Shown: piece by piece, positions 48,069 to 57,421 of the stretch
Layout of the letters: the number at the start of each line of letters is the position of its first letter
Position numbering within the stretch: position 1 is the stretch's first letter
NCBI GenBank assembly: GCA_016342455.1
Contig: JAEIOE010000006.1
Span: 1-64,000 of the forward strand
Length of the DNA: 64,000 nt
Reading direction: 5' to 3'
From: Mycoplasmatota bacterium
GTDB lineage: Bacteria > Bacillota_I > Bacilli_A > Izemoplasmatales > Hujiaoplasmataceae
Notes under the pieces: generated by a model
Told to the model about the DNA's origin: nothing
What the model saw: the letters and a program-made list of their open reading frames with translations, nothing else
The model's database searches: none
Made by a program: the position numbers and the translations under genes

Positions 48069-49076
48069 CTATTCCGCCTTCATGCCTATGATATCCTCTA
48101 AACCGTCTAGTACTTCTAGAGATAATTTTACAGATTCTTCTATTGCTGAAATGATATCATCTTCAGGGACATTATACTCATCTATATAAGATTTATCTAT
48201 GTACGCATTTCTTGACATTATTTCAGCTAAACCAACCATATTTAAACCAGGTTCAAGACCTCTTTTTTTATAGTCTTTTGATACTCTTGATAAAGCGATT
48301 TTATATATCCATTTTGGTAGAGAAACTATCCTCCTATCAATACCCATTACTCTGTGAAATACTTCTAACATTTCAGTCCAAGTTAAATTGTAATATCCAA
48401 CAGGAATAATTTTTGATCCATCAGGTTTTTCTAATACGTTAGCTATCAATTTTCCAACCTGATTTGCTGTAATCATTGTAGTTCCTCCAGATGGATAGTA
48501 AGTTTTTCTTTTCATGCTCCTAAGTTGTTCAACTAAGAAAACCCACACTGGTTTACGTCCAGGTTGTACTCCAAATATGTATGGTAACTCCAAAATCGAT
48601 AGCGACATATTCGTGTCGCTATAAGAGAGAGAAATTTCTTCTTGATCGACTCTACTTCTTATATATGGATGGTTATCATAGAGATTTAAATCCTTCCATT
48701 CTCGGTTAAAATAGCTAAAATATGAACCCAAAACAATAGAATGTTTGACTCCAGCACGTTTTGCTAGTGGCAAAAGGCGTTTTAATGGGTCAATATTGTA
48801 TTTCTTATAAATGTCGTATATTGGCGCTTTTCCTTCTAATCTTTCATCAATTCCAGCTTCAAAAACGAAACCTTGACAGTCTTTAAACAAATCAGACAGC
48901 TCAGCGTCATTCATTTTCGTAAAATCTTTTAGTATTAACTTCATTTCCTTAGGTATAAAACTCCCTTTAGGTATTGGTGGCAATGCTAATGAAGTAACAA
49001 AATGACCATTAGAAATCATCTCTTTTGCTGCCAAGGAACCTAAAAGTCCTGTTCCACCTATCATAAATACTTTCAT
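48069..49076 (-). CDS. NAD-dependent epimerase/dehydratase
   Basis: MKVFMIGGTGLLGSLAAKEMISNG Rossmann start. Confidence 0.85.
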   Translation of the reverse strand: MKVFMIGGTGLLGSLAAKEMISNGHFVTSLALPPIPKGSFIPKEMKLILKDFTKMNDAELSDLFKDCQGFVFEAGIDERLEGKAPIYDIYKKYNIDPLKRLLPLAKRAGVKHSIVLGSYFSYFNREWKDLNLYDNHPYIRSRVDQEEISLSYSDTNMSLSILELPYIFGVQPGRKPVWVFLVEQLRSMKRKTYYPSGGTTMITANQVGKLIANVLEKPDGSKIIPVGYYNLTWTEMLEVFHRVMGIDRRIVSLPKWIYKIALSRVSKDYKKRGLEPGLNMVGLAEIMSRNAYIDKSYIDEYNVPEDDIISAIEESVKLSLEVLDGLEDIIGMKAE

Positions 49077-49093
49077 AAATACCTCCGTAAATT

Positions 49094-50113
49094 CTATAAT
49101 AAATCTTTAAACAAATCCAAGTTTTTCCACTCAGAACGATATTTCTTCTTTTCTATCTCGTGTGTAATCTTCACTACCCTATCATTCACTGGAGTTTCAA
49201 TACCTACCTTATTTCCATAGTTACATACCACTCCATTTATAGCTTCTATTTCACAATTTCTTCCTTTTTCAAGGTCACCTAGCATGCTCGATTTTATCAA
49301 TTTATGCTTCTTCATAGCCAATGGAATTATCATAAAACTTAGCCACCTTTTTATTGGGTTGTTATAGTCCATTAATTTGCCAATATTTTTACCTTGAATA
49401 GGCTCAATTTTTATCCCATCTTTTCTACAAACATCTATACATTCTTTCATGATCATTTGAGCAAGTTTCCTCGATTTTTTATTCTTAGAAATCTCACCAA
49501 AGTTTCCGCCAGTCACAACTGATAATCCACTAAAGGCAGCATTAACTAAAAGCTTCGCCCACCTAGCTCCGACAAAGTTTTTTTCTATTACAACTTCGCC
49601 CATAGTATTTAATAGTTCAACTACATAATTAAATTTAGTATCGTCATTGTCTCCAAACTTTCCAATGCTGAAAGTTAAAGATTCTCTAGTTGCTTCTGAA
49701 GTCAATTCTGAAGTTCCACTTTTAATTAGTGTAGCTCCCCAAGACATTGCACAACCAAATGTTCTATCCTTGCCAATCACTTCTGAAACAGAAATTTCAG
49801 GTAATCCATTTTGCATGGTACAGATAACTCCATCAACTTCTAAATAAGGTAGTAAACTTTTGGTAATTGCTTTATTATCTAATTGTTTTGTCATTAATAA
49901 AATAATGTCGTACTTCTCCATCATTTCCTCAGGCAAAAGCGCCGTCACTTGTTGAGTGAACACTGTCTTACCAACTATATTAGCTCCATATTTTTTTAAG
50001 CTGTCGATATGTTTAGTATTTCTGCTTACTAAATCTATTTGATATCCCGCTTTACTTATATATGCTCCTAAGATTGTACCCATAGAGCCTGCACCATAAA
50101 TTGCTACTTTCAC
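49094..50113 (-). CDS. 2-dehydropantoate 2-reductase (ApbA/PanE family)
   Basis: MKVAIYGAGSMGTILGAYISKAG; KYDIILLMTKQLDNKAI; KLLVNAAFSGLSVVTG. Confidence 0.88.
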   Translation of the reverse strand: MKVAIYGAGSMGTILGAYISKAGYQIDLVSRNTKHIDSLKKYGANIVGKTVFTQQVTALLPEEMMEKYDIILLMTKQLDNKAITKSLLPYLEVDGVICTMQNGLPEISVSEVIGKDRTFGCAMSWGATLIKSGTSELTSEATRESLTFSIGKFGDNDDTKFNYVVELLNTMGEVVIEKNFVGARWAKLLVNAAFSGLSVVTGGNFGEISKNKKSRKLAQMIMKECIDVCRKDGIKIEPIQGKNIGKLMDYNNPIKRWLSFMIIPLAMKKHKLIKSSMLGDLEKGRNCEIEAINGVVCNYGNKVGIETPVNDRVVKITHEIEKKKYRSEWKNLDLFKDLL

Positions 50114-50204
50114 ATTTTCCTCCTATATTTATATTTAACTTTTTACTATTTAGATTATATCATAATAGAAAACCTATTATCACTCCATTTATGTAATAAA
50201 TAAA

Positions 50205-50231
50205 AAGCCAACTGAATATATCAGTTAGCTT
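50205..50231 (-). terminator. Terminator-like hairpin near the 3' end of RNA methyltransferase copy 2
   Basis: AAGCCAACTGA-atata-TCAGTTAGCTT (one mismatch). Confidence 0.6.
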
Positions 50232-50237
50232 GTTTAA

Positions 50238-51590
50238 TTAGTTTAATGTTAACAAAGTAACAGACTCAACATGTTGAGTTTGAGGGAACATATCAACAGG
50301 AGTAACTCCCTTAACACTGTATCCACCCTTAATCAAAAATTCTAAATCTCTTGTAAGTGTTGCAGGATTACAAGAAATGTAAACTATTTTTTCTACCTTC
50401 ATGTTAAGTAAGGTGTTTAAGAACGCTTTTGAACAACCTTTTCTCGGTGGATCCACAAATACACAATCAAATTTGTACTTCTTCCACTTTTGAATAACGC
50501 TTTCCACATTACCAGCTTCAAAAAATGCATTTCTTATTCCGTTTATTTCCGCATTCTTTTTAGCATCAGTAATAGCTGAAGATATCACTTCTATACCAAA
50601 GACCTTATATACTTTCTTAGCTAGAGATAAGGCTATTGAACCAATACCACAATATGCATCAATTACTTTGTCTTTCTTTTTCAATCTAGCATATTCCATA
50701 GCTTTATTATAAAGTCTTTCGGTTTGTATTGTATTTACTTGGAAGAATGATCTAAAGCCAATTTCAAAATTGATGCCTAATAATTCTTCATTTAAGAAAC
50801 CTTTACCATATATTAATCTTATTTCATCTGAAGAGTAAGTTGATTCATCCTGTGCATTCACAACACCGATACCTTTAACCAAAAGAGATTTAGTCGATAT
50901 TTTTTCAACAAAGGCTGCTTCTTGTTCAAATGAGTCTTTCGCTAAATTTAATAAAATTACTATTTCTTTATTCCTAGTAGATTCTCTAATAACACAAGAT
51001 TTCAGTATTCCAGTTTCATCTTCTGGGTTATATGCTTTAATCCCTAATTCATTACATACATTCTTAATTAACGTAAGTAACTCAAAAGATTTCTTTCCCA
51101 TTGTATAACATTCATTTAAATCTACAACATGATGAGATTTTGCTCTAAAAAATCCTGCTTTAATACCTTTTTCACCTTGAGCAAATTTAATTTCCACTTT
51201 ATTACGATAATAATATGGATTAACCATACAAATGATATCATCTACTAATGATGGATCTTGGTTTAATTTCTTCATCATAAGCTCTAAACGGTATTTTTTA
51301 AATTGAATTTGAACATCGTAATCCATATGCATTAAACGGCATCCGCCACATTCATCAAAATGTTTACACTTTGGTACTAATCTAAAAGGACTTTTTTGGA
51401 TAAACTCTACTACTTTTCCAAATCCAAATTTTTTTCTTCTTTCTGTAATTTCAATACTCGCAACTTCACCTTTAAGCATATTTTCTACAAAAACTGTATA
51501 TCCATCTTCTAATCTCACTACACCCAATCCATCGTGTGTAAGATCAACTGCTTTTACTATTAAGTTTTGAGTAATCGTCTCTTGATCCAT
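50238..51590 (-). CDS. 23S rRNA (uracil-5-)-methyltransferase, RlmD/RlmCD-like (copy 2)
   Basis: TRAM; CKHFDECGGCRLMHMDYD; VIDAYCGIGSIALSL; FVDPPRKGCS; VYISCNPATLTRD. Confidence 0.93.
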   Translation of the reverse strand: MDQETITQNLIVKAVDLTHDGLGVVRLEDGYTVFVENMLKGEVASIEITERRKKFGFGKVVEFIQKSPFRLVPKCKHFDECGGCRLMHMDYDVQIQFKKYRLELMMKKLNQDPSLVDDIICMVNPYYYRNKVEIKFAQGEKGIKAGFFRAKSHHVVDLNECYTMGKKSFELLTLIKNVCNELGIKAYNPEDETGILKSCVIRESTRNKEIVILLNLAKDSFEQEAAFVEKISTKSLLVKGIGVVNAQDESTYSSDEIRLIYGKGFLNEELLGINFEIGFRSFFQVNTIQTERLYNKAMEYARLKKKDKVIDAYCGIGSIALSLAKKVYKVFGIEVISSAITDAKKNAEINGIRNAFFEAGNVESVIQKWKKYKFDCVFVDPPRKGCSKAFLNTLLNMKVEKIVYISCNPATLTRDLEFLIKGGYSVKGVTPVDMFPQTQHVESVTLLTLN

Positions 51591-51685
51591 AATAAATCCT
51601 TTCTACTAAGGCGTTTAAAATTCACAAAGCCCACATTTTATTATATCACAAATGTAATAGAAATGATTATTTTACTGCAAATATA

Positions 51686-51706
51686 AAACTCGCATTAAGC
51701 GAGTTT
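51686..51706 (-). terminator. Terminator of the MFS/microprotein operon
   Basis: AAACTCGC-attaa-GCGAGTTT. Confidence 0.8.
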
Positions 51707-53050
51707 TTAGATTTCTTTTGCATATTTATTATTTAAATACCATATAATAACTACCGTTACTCCAATGGAACAAAATATATATAAAGATAAAATACCTACT
51801 TTAGATATTAATATACCTGCAATTAATCCAGCAATAGGGATTAAGGCTTGTGATAAAACACCCGTAACGCTCTGAACTTTCCCTAAATGTTCTGCATCTA
51901 CTGTCTTCTGTATCGTTACACCTACAGGAACATTGAAGCCAACACTTGCGAAGCCCATAATAAACAATAATAATACAATTGCTATTAGCAATACGTTTAC
52001 ATTTAGTAATTCTAGATAATACAAAATCATCACTGTACTAATAAGTACTAAAACCAAAATAAATACAACCAAATACTTAGACATTTCTTTAAAATACTTT
52101 TTTTTCGGCTCGCGTCTAGATAAAACAATTGCCATTATTATTCCAGATATCGATGCAGAAATCATAATTACAGAATACCAATTTTCTACTGTCATGAAGT
52201 TATCAAATAAAAATGATGTTTCCGATGAGAGCCCAAACTCTATAAAATACGGAAGTCCATTTTGAAATATTGGGACTGTAAAAAAGTTTAAAAATAAGGC
52301 CATCATTAATAAAACAAAAATAGGTTTAAAATTATATACATATTTTACTCCAACAACGATATCCTTTACTATTCCTTTTAACGTCATTTTTCCAATTGCG
52401 GCTTTGACATTATACTTGATAAACATTTCTGTTATCGCAGAAATCAAATATGCAATACCACAAATGAAAAAAATCACATAAATCCCTAATATAGCGTATA
52501 ATATTCCCCCAAATATCAAGCCTATGATATTTTGAAGATTCCTGGATCCATTTAAATAACTAGAAGCTTGCTGCAATTCTTCATCTTTCACAATAAACTT
52601 TAACAAAGATCCTGCAGCGGGATTAAAGAACGCTGAATTAATACCTAAAATAATTGCTAGGCAAAAGATAATAAGTATCTTTGTTTCGGGACTATTAGAT
52701 AGATATAATACAAATCCAGCAGATAAGATAATCACACCTCTAATGTAATCTGTTATATACATCGTTTTTGCTTTATTAAATCTATCTGCTAAAGCTCCAC
52801 CAAATGGCATTAAAATCAATAATACAATGCCGGAAACTAATAAATAGTAACCTTGAATCAAAGGTGCTTCTTCTGCTCCAAACGCTTCCTTAGCTATTCT
52901 TAATATGTATAGACTCATTACGAAATTAAAAAGCATAAAAGCTATATTCGAAACTAAAACTCCGCTAAATAATAAAGCGAAGTTTTTATTTTTAAATACG
53001 TTTTGTCTTGGTGCTATTTGATTATCCACGTAATGTCTCCTCGGTCGCAA
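51707..53050 (-). CDS. MFS transporter
   Basis: 12-TM-type sequence, MPFGGALADRFNKAKTMYITDYIRG MFS loop motif. Confidence 0.9.
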   Translation of the reverse strand: MRPRRHYVDNQIAPRQNVFKNKNFALLFSGVLVSNIAFMLFNFVMSLYILRIAKEAFGAEEAPLIQGYYLLVSGIVLLILMPFGGALADRFNKAKTMYITDYIRGVIILSAGFVLYLSNSPETKILIIFCLAIILGINSAFFNPAAGSLLKFIVKDEELQQASSYLNGSRNLQNIIGLIFGGILYAILGIYVIFFICGIAYLISAITEMFIKYNVKAAIGKMTLKGIVKDIVVGVKYVYNFKPIFVLLMMALFLNFFTVPIFQNGLPYFIEFGLSSETSFLFDNFMTVENWYSVIMISASISGIIMAIVLSRREPKKKYFKEMSKYLVVFILVLVLISTVMILYYLELLNVNVLLIAIVLLLFIMGFASVGFNVPVGVTIQKTVDAEHLGKVQSVTGVLSQALIPIAGLIAGILISKVGILSLYIFCSIGVTVVIIWYLNNKYAKEI

Positions 53051-53051
53051 A

Positions 53052-53438
53052 TTATTCTACTACTATTCTAACTACATCTCCGTCGGCTGATTTAACATTA
53101 ACTATTTCGCCTACAACTCCTGTATTAATCATTTGAATTAACATATCGATATCAATGTCTAAATCATCTGAATCAAAATGAGTCATCTTACTATTCTTTA
53201 AAAGTTTAGCAAATTCAATTGGCAATTCTACTCTAACTTCGTCCCCATCAGCTGAATCAACTAATATTTTTAACATTTTAAATTGATTCTTCTTTTTAGC
53301 TGGCATAATAACTTCTGGTTCTACTTCGTTAGCACCAATAGAAGCTAAAAGTTTTTCTGCTTCGTCTGCAGTAATTACTCCCTTAGAAAGTAATTCTAAT
53401 ATTTTCATTCTTTCTTCTTTAAATTCATTTTTTCCCAT
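53052..53438 (-). CDS. SHOCT/YvlB-like short-helix domain protein
   Basis: MKILELLSKGVITADEAEKLLASIG; true start may be the internal MKILELL. Confidence 0.75.
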   Translation of the reverse strand: MGKNEFKEERMKILELLSKGVITADEAEKLLASIGANEVEPEVIMPAKKKNQFKMLKILVDSADGDEVRVELPIEFAKLLKNSKMTHFDSDDLDIDIDMLIQMINTGVVGEIVNVKSADGDVVRIVVE

Positions 53439-53449
53439 GATAATCCCCC

Positions 53450-53920
53450 TTATCTAACCTTCGCTAATAATTCAGAAGCTTCTGAAACCGTAATTTCTCC
53501 GCTATCTATTTTTTGTAATATTTCAACTCTAGTTGGTCCATTGTATTCTTCTTTTACAACTTCTTTTTCTTCTTCGGCATTTGTTGTATATCCAAGCTGT
53601 TCAATTACTTCATCAAGCATTTTTTTAATTGTTGGATAAGATAATCCCATTTCTTTTTCGATCATCTTAATGTTTCCTCTATTTTTAACAAACACTTCAA
53701 TAAAGAAAAGTTTTTCGGTATCTAAATAGTTGAACTTAGATAATGTAAATTTTCCCTTAAACTCTGTTTCACAATTTGTACATTTGAGTTCTGTAACAAA
53801 TAAATCATTGTGACAAATTGGACACTCAGAGATAACTGGATATTTAGCTACTCCCTTAGTTGCTGATTTTGTTAGTCTTTTTAGGATATCTAAATCCTTA
53901 TCAATTTTAAATTTAGCCAT
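53450..53920 (-). CDS. DUF2089-like zinc-ribbon/HTH protein
   Basis: CPICHNDLFVTELKCTNCETEFKG...MGLSYPTIKKMLDEVIEQLGY; C-terminal VEILQKIDSGEITVSEASELLAKVR. Confidence 0.85.
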   Translation of the reverse strand: MAKFKIDKDLDILKRLTKSATKGVAKYPVISECPICHNDLFVTELKCTNCETEFKGKFTLSKFNYLDTEKLFFIEVFVKNRGNIKMIEKEMGLSYPTIKKMLDEVIEQLGYTTNAEEEKEVVKEEYNGPTRVEILQKIDSGEITVSEASELLAKVR

Positions 53921-53933
53921 ATTAAATCTCCTT

Positions 53934-54725
53934 CTATATAGTTTTCACTACAATCTTTTCTCCAGATTTAGTGTTTACATCAATATTTATTCCTTTGCTT
54001 GTGATCAATTTTAATATTTCAGCTTTATCAAGTGAAATATTATCTTTGTATTTTTCCTCTTTCACAAACATCAATATAAATCTTACAATAAATATTGGAA
54101 ATGGAAAGAAAAACAATACTTTTAATATTCGATTCGCGGTTTTATCTTCCGGAACATTAATTTTCAATTTAATAAAGTGCGCTTTTCTTGTTAATTGCAT
54201 TTTTCTTCTTTTTTTCTTGTATAACTCTTTGTATGCTGCTTCTGTTGAAATTTCATTTGTCTGAAGCCTTGCTAATGTGTTTGAAGTCATCTCTGTTTTT
54301 CCCCTTCTATTATTTATTAAAAATAGTAATAAGCTAGAGATTGTATAAGGTACAAAATCATATAAGATCGCATCAAATACACTTGGTCCCCTGTTTTCTG
54401 CATATATTTGTATTGCTTCATCTGAAAAAGCAACTATCATTCCGATTATCAGTATTCTAAAATATGATAAGTTCCATAATTTCCCTGTTATGAACCAAGA
54501 TATCCCTAAAACGAAATATTCAAACATATGCGCTGATTTTCTTATTACTATATGTAAATCTGCTATTAGGATACTATTGTTTGGAAATACATCGGTTATT
54601 ATATTTAAAATAAAATTTGATATTTCCAAGCTCAATGATCCTGATTGTTCTCCGGTTGCGAAGGAAAATGAAAATACGATAAGTGTTAAAACTGATGATA
54701 CTATTAAACTAATTTTTTTCATCAA
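53934..54725 (-). CDS. VanZ-like membrane protein fused to a short-helix/YvlB-like C-terminal domain
   Basis: N-terminal HIVIRKSAHMFEYFVLGI VanZ-like; C-terminal LARLQTNEISTEAAYKELYK...INIDVNTKSGEKIVVKTI. Confidence 0.75.
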   Translation of the reverse strand: MMKKISLIVSSVLTLIVFSFSFATGEQSGSLSLEISNFILNIITDVFPNNSILIADLHIVIRKSAHMFEYFVLGISWFITGKLWNLSYFRILIIGMIVAFSDEAIQIYAENRGPSVFDAILYDFVPYTISSLLLFLINNRRGKTEMTSNTLARLQTNEISTEAAYKELYKKKRRKMQLTRKAHFIKLKINVPEDKTANRILKVLFFFPFPIFIVRFILMFVKEEKYKDNISLDKAEILKLITSKGINIDVNTKSGEKIVVKTI

Positions 54726-54797
54726 ACCACCCCTTTATATGAATTATAAAATAATTCATAAGTTGTACTTTCAAATCCCTTGCATTTCCAGAAGAAT

Positions 54798-54920
54798 TTA
54801 ATTGAATTTTTGTTGTGAATAAAAGCTTTGCCAATAATTGTTTGGACCAGAATAGTCATAACATTTATTACAATCCTTATTATTCTCTGCTATATGTTGA
54901 ATTTTACTTGATCTTTTCAT
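54798..54920 (-). CDS. Unannotated 40-aa microprotein MKRSSKIQHIAENNKDCNKCYDYSGPNNYWQSFYSQQKFN
   Basis: Manual minus-strand translation; SD-like AGGGG upstream of ATG; paralogous to 54976-55113. Confidence 0.8.
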   Translation of the reverse strand: MKRSSKIQHIAENNKDCNKCYDYSGPNNYWQSFYSQQKFN

Positions 54921-54975
54921 CTTTAAATCCCCTTTCTGAATCTTTTTAATAATTGTTTCTTTTTATGCAATAAAT

Positions 54976-55113
54976 TTATCCCTTGATTGTGTGTTGTATT
55001 TCATTTTGTGCGAAAAAGCTTTGCCAGTAATTTGTTGGGCTTGAATAGTCATAACAATTACCACAGTTTTTTTTCGTTTGTTCCATGCTTTGTAGCTTTC
55101 TTATATTTCTCAT
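54976..55113 (-). CDS. Unannotated 45-aa microprotein MRNIRKLQSMEQTKKNCGNCYDYSSPTNYWQSFFAQNEIQHTIKG
   Basis: Manual minus-strand translation; strong SD GGGAGGGGG upstream of ATG; paralogous to 54798-54920. Confidence 0.8.
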   Translation of the reverse strand: MRNIRKLQSMEQTKKNCGNCYDYSSPTNYWQSFFAQNEIQHTIKG

Positions 55114-55156
55114 TTCAAATCCCCCTCCCGAATTCTATTTTCCCTTTTTAAATGTG

Positions 55157-55187
55157 ATTGAATTATAACCCTGAAATATAATTCAAT
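55157..55187. promoter_or_regulatory. 11-bp perfect inverted repeat upstream of the microprotein operon
   Basis: ATTGAATTATA-accctgaaa-TATAATTCAAT. Confidence 0.65.
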
Positions 55188-55371
55188 TATTATATTGATT
55201 TCGCATTTAAATTCGAACTTTTAAATTGATTTTGTTAACTTACACCTTAATTATATCAATATTTTTAATAATGTCAAGGGGTTTTTTAATTTATTTTACA
55301 AATTTATTAAAAAAAGCCAATAAAATTGACTTTTTCCTTAATATTATTAATAATTTTATTGATTTTGTTGA

Positions 55372-57339
55372 TTATCTCTTTAAATATCCCTTTAATTCGA
55401 ATATTACATCTCGTAACTCTGCAGCCTTCTCAAAATCTAATTCCTTGGCATAAACATACATTTGTTTTTCTAACATGTCTATATTTTCTTGCAGTTCTCT
55501 TTGAGATAATTTATTAAAATCATCTACATCTTCTTTCGCATCTGATTTAATTGATATTCTATCATGTATATCTTTAAGGATAGTTGTTGGTTCTATATTA
55601 TGATCTATATTATATTGTTTTTGAATAGTTCTTCTACGATTAGTTTCATCTATCGCCTTAGTCATAGAGTCTGTTGTCTTGGATGCGTACATAATTACTT
55701 TACCATTACTGTTCCTTGCTGCTCTACCAATAATTTGAATTAATGATTTTGCAGATCTTAAGAAACCTTCTTTATCTGCATCCAATATCGTAATTAAGGA
55801 AACCTCTGGTAAATCCAATCCTTCTCTTAGTAAGTTTATCCCAACTAAGATATCATAAGTTCCAAGTCTTAGCTTTCTAATTACTTCCATTCTATCAAGT
55901 GATTTGATTTTAGAATGCAAATACGCAACCTTATAACCCAGACCTTTTAAATATTCAGTTAAATCCTCACTCATCTTTATGGTAAGTGTTGTAATCAGTA
56001 TTCTTTCATTTCTTTGTATTGTTTTATCTACTTCTATAAGAAGATCATCTATTTGGTTTTCTGTTTTTCTAACAAAAACTTGAGGGTCTAATAGCCCTGT
56101 AGGCCTAATAATTTGTTCTATTACATCAGGTGCTCTTTCTAATTCATAATCACCAGGAGTAGCTGAAGCATAGATAACTTGATTAATCTTGTCTTTAAAT
56201 TCGCCAAAATTTAGTGGCCTATTGTCTAATGCACTAGGTAATCTAAAACCATAATTAACCAAAGATTGCTTACGAGCTCTATCTCCATTATACATTCCTC
56301 TAACTTGAGGCAAGGTTACGTGAGATTCATCTACAACCAGTAAGAAGTCTTTTGGGAAGAAATCCATTAGTGTAGAAGGTGTTTCCCCTTCTCCCCTTAA
56401 AGAAAGATGTCTTGAATAATTCTCAACCCCTGGACAACGGCCCATTTCTTTTAGAAGCTCTAAATCATACATAGTTCTTTGTTCAATTCTTTCAGCTTCT
56501 AATAAGTGGTTTTGATCTTTAAAGTGCTTAATGCGGTCTATTAACTCTGATTTGATTCTTCTTAAGGCTTCATCCATTTTAATTGGGTCTGTTAAAAAAT
56601 GAGATGCAGGAAATAAGGAGAACACATCATACTCTTTAATAATTTCACCCGAAACAATATGAAATTCTCTAATTCTATTGATTACATCAAAATCAAATTC
56701 AACTCTAATAGCGATGGTTTTATTATAAGGCGGCAATATTTCTACAACATCTCCCCTTACTCTAAAACTACCTCTAACGAAGTCTAAATCATTTCTAACA
56801 TACTGGATATCAACCAAACGGTCAAGGAGCTCTTTTCTAGTGATTTCATCATTTTTTCTTAAGGTTACCATTCCTGATTTATAGGTATCAGGATCTCCAA
56901 TACCATATATACAAGATACAGAAGCTACGATAATTACATCTCTTCTTTCAAACAAGCTTGATGTAGCGGCGTGTCTCATCTCATCTATTTCATCATTAAT
57001 TTTAGCATCTTTTTCTATATATATATCCGCACCGGGTATATATGCTTCTGGTTGATAATAATCATAATAGGAGATAAAATATTCAACTCTGTTTTCTGGA
57101 AACAGTGATTTTAACTCTGAATAGAGTTGCCCCGCTAAGGTCTTATTATGAGCTAAGACCAATACCGGTCTATTAACCTCATTAATAACGTTAGCTATTG
57201 TATAGGTTTTACCTGTACCAGTAGCTCCTAAAAGTACCTGTTCTTTTACGTTATTATTTAAATTATTAATCAGTTTTTTAATTGCAGACGGTTGATCACC
57301 TTTAGGCAAGTATTCCGATACAAGTTTGAATTTATCCAT
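55372..57339 (-). CDS. uvrB: Excinuclease ABC subunit UvrB
   Basis: [47 protein letters not shown]-terminal UVR domain. Confidence 0.98.
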   Translation of the reverse strand: MDKFKLVSEYLPKGDQPSAIKKLINNLNNNVKEQVLLGATGTGKTYTIANVINEVNRPVLVLAHNKTLAGQLYSELKSLFPENRVEYFISYYDYYQPEAYIPGADIYIEKDAKINDEIDEMRHAATSSLFERRDVIIVASVSCIYGIGDPDTYKSGMVTLRKNDEITRKELLDRLVDIQYVRNDLDFVRGSFRVRGDVVEILPPYNKTIAIRVEFDFDVINRIREFHIVSGEIIKEYDVFSLFPASHFLTDPIKMDEALRRIKSELIDRIKHFKDQNHLLEAERIEQRTMYDLELLKEMGRCPGVENYSRHLSLRGEGETPSTLMDFFPKDFLLVVDESHVTLPQVRGMYNGDRARKQSLVNYGFRLPSALDNRPLNFGEFKDKINQVIYASATPGDYELERAPDVIEQIIRPTGLLDPQVFVRKTENQIDDLLIEVDKTIQRNERILITTLTIKMSEDLTEYLKGLGYKVAYLHSKIKSLDRMEVIRKLRLGTYDILVGINLLREGLDLPEVSLITILDADKEGFLRSAKSLIQIIGRAARNSNGKVIMYASKTTDSMTKAIDETNRRRTIQKQYNIDHNIEPTTILKDIHDRISIKSDAKEDVDDFNKLSQRELQENIDMLEKQMYVYAKELDFEKAAELRDVIFELKGYLKR

Positions 57340-57421
57340 ATTTTATCACCATAATAAGTATATCATAGATAAATAGATTTATTCGTTTAAACTATGATAA
57401 AATATATACGAGGTATATAGC

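Noticed and set aside
50223-50236. GTTAGCTTGTTTAA resembling the feo operator
   Set aside because: Part of a terminator-like hairpin at the 3' end of an RNA methyltransferase gene; lacks the second half-site.
13934-51590. Two RlmD-like methyltransferases in one window
   Set aside because: Two paralogs (RlmCD-like plus a second) are common in Firmicutes; the copies are divergent and distant, so not a recent duplication.
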